In this document: one piece after another, positions 4,713 to 5,617 of the stretch
Layout of the letters: the number at the start of each line of letters is the position of its first letter
How positions within the stretch are numbered: the first letter of the stretch is position 1
Assembly: GCA_016839955.1 (NCBI GenBank)
Contig: JAEOTI010000148.1
Coordinates: 1-5,617, forward strand
DNA from: Candidatus Hodarchaeota archaeon
GTDB lineage: Archaea > Asgardarchaeota > Heimdallarchaeia > Hodarchaeales > YT1-057
DNA: 5,617 nucleotides
Reading direction: 5' to 3'
Position numbers and translations under genes: made by a program
The notes under the pieces: generated by a model
The model's input: only the letters and a program-made list of their open reading frames with translations
Database searches by the model: none
What the model was told of the DNA's origin: nothing

Positions 4713-5617
4713 TTACAAGGGATATTTTAGTGGTAGTTCTTGAATTCCAAATCTTTCTGAACTTTTTGTAGCAATTCGATAGAGAGATTTCTGAATTTCT
4801 TCGTTCGGAACGTTGCTTGTTTTATCCTGAAGAATTTTCTCTACTCTTGTTGTAGCCCGTTCCCAACTATTACTAGGTTTTCCAGATGCACTCCGATGAA
4901 TAACGTCTGAAGGGAAGTAGTATTCCTTTCTAAACCATTTTAAGGTATGTGGGTGTGATAAGAGAGTTTGTGAGTTGATCAAATCTGTAAAAACACCTAG
5001 TAGTTCTTCTTCACGATTCTCTATTCCCCTGACTAACCGTAATGCCATCCCAGCAATTTCATTATCGATAACTAATTTTTCCAAACTCTGACAAGATTCG
5101 AAATCGAGCATACCAAGACCTGATATCATATTAATTCCCGCTAATGCTGCAAGAATTGCCCCAATCCCTGTCTCAAGGCCAGCTTGAGCATCAACAACTT
5201 TAGTATCTGAAAGCCCCATATAAGCGTGAGTCGGTAACCCAAAGTGCTTTCCAATCTGAGAGTAGGCACTATCAAACATCATTGTCTCAATTGCACCCAT
5301 TGGGGTTGTACCATGGCGCATATCGAACGCAGAAGGAGATCCCCCGTATATCAATGGTGTGCCAGACGACACAGATTGTGCTAGGACTATCCCTGCCAGG
5401 GTTTCTGCGGTATGTTGTACTATTGCGCCTTTTAAGGTAACAGGTGCAGATGCACCAGTCATCGGCATTGAAACAAATTCTGAAGGTATCCCATATTTAG
5501 CACAGTCAATGACACTTTGACTCGTTAGCATGCTCCATTTCAAAGGTGGAGATGGACATGCATCAAATATCGCCAATGGCTTTTCTCTTAGTTTGTCTTC
5601 ATTTCCACGTATTGTAA
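4713..5617 (-). CDS. MttB-family (trimethylamine/betaine:corrinoid) methyltransferase, C-terminal 300 residues (partial, cut by right window edge)
   Basis: On the minus strand the frame is open from the window edge (first full codon at 5615) to TAA at 4713-4715; the 5' end lies outside. The frame reads through the leucine codon TTG at 5576, so no start is needed there. The family moves a methyl group from a quaternary or tertiary amine to a corrinoid protein; the exact substrate (trimethylamine, glycine betaine, carnitine, proline betaine) cannot be told. Family motifs seen: PLAIFDACPSPPLKWS near the visible N terminus, HTAETLAGIVLAQ, PLIYGGSPSAFDMRHGTT, GLPTHAYMGLSDTKVVDAQAG, LAALAGINMISGLGMLDF and KLVIDNEIAGMALRLV. 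Methanogen MttB has an in-frame TAG (pyrrolysine) in its C-terminal half. The visible 300 residues, which should cover that position (full length about 480-500), contain no TAG, so this belongs to the non-pyrrolysine branch that includes MtgB. No corrinoid protein (MttC) is visible downstream; the MobA-like gene follows. Confidence 0.92.
   Translation of the reverse strand, partial: TIRGNEDKLREKPLAIFDACPSPPLKWSMLTSQSVIDCAKYGIPSEFVSMPMTGASAPVTLKGAIVQHTAETLAGIVLAQSVSSGTPLIYGGSPSAFDMRHGTTPMGAIETMMFDSAYSQIGKHFGLPTHAYMGLSDTKVVDAQAGLETGIGAILAALAGINMISGLGMLDFESCQSLEKLVIDNEIAGMALRLVRGIENREEELLGVFTDLINSQTLLSHPHTLKWFRKEYYFPSDVIHRSASGKPSNSWERATTRVEKILQDKTSNVPNEEIQKSLYRIATKSSERFGIQELPLKYPL

Noticed and set aside
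1..5617. CRISPR array, tRNA or rRNA genes, insertion sequence or defence system.
   Set aside because: I saw no spaced repeats, no cloverleaf-like sequence, no transposase motifs or terminal inverted repeats, and no known defence-gene motif.

Overview
The window is AT-rich with short intergenic gaps. It looks like a piece of an archaeal chromosome, possibly from an Asgard-type (Loki-/Heimdall-like) lineage. Four things point that way: a membrane-anchor tail ending in an arginine cluster, an ABC ATPase carrying a C-terminal zinc ribbon, a trimethylamine-methyltransferase-family gene without pyrrolysine, and GTGA/GGAGG-type ribosome binding sites. The lineage is an inference; there is no rRNA, tRNA or phylogenetic marker in the window.

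Layout from left to right. At 1-105 (+) lies the 3' end of a protein that finishes in a transmembrane helix and an Arg-Arg-Arg tail. It is followed at about 165-551 (+) by the C-terminal part of a radical-SAM protein whose Fe-S-binding N-terminal half is absent, so it is most likely a gene remnant. Converging on it from the minus strand is a pair: a MacB/LolD-type ABC ATPase (1122-1826) and, downstream of it, a small FMN nitroreductase (558-1064). A divergent intergenic region of 190 bp separates the first ATPase from a second ATPase of the same family (2017-3042, +). The second one carries an extra C-terminal part that resembles an AbrB-like hairpin followed by a CxxC...CxxC zinc ribbon. It overlaps by 19 bp the GTG start of a MobB-like GTPase (3024-3509, +).

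Converging on mobB is a MobA-like molybdenum-cofactor nucleotidyltransferase (3532-4641, -) with an unrecognised C-terminal helical extension of about 145 residues. Upstream of it on the same strand is the C-terminal 300 residues of an MttB-family corrinoid methyltransferase (4713-5617, -), cut by the right window edge.

How the genes work together: MobA and MobB form one functional unit, converting molybdopterin to its guanine-dinucleotide form for enzymes such as formate dehydrogenases. The two ABC ATPases would power FtsX/MacB-type permeases, but no permease is visible here. The nitroreductase and the methyltransferase have no partner in the window (no corrinoid protein is seen). I found no clear new defence or mobile system. 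The most unusual items are the extended ABC ATPase, the MobA C-terminal extension and the radical-SAM remnant.
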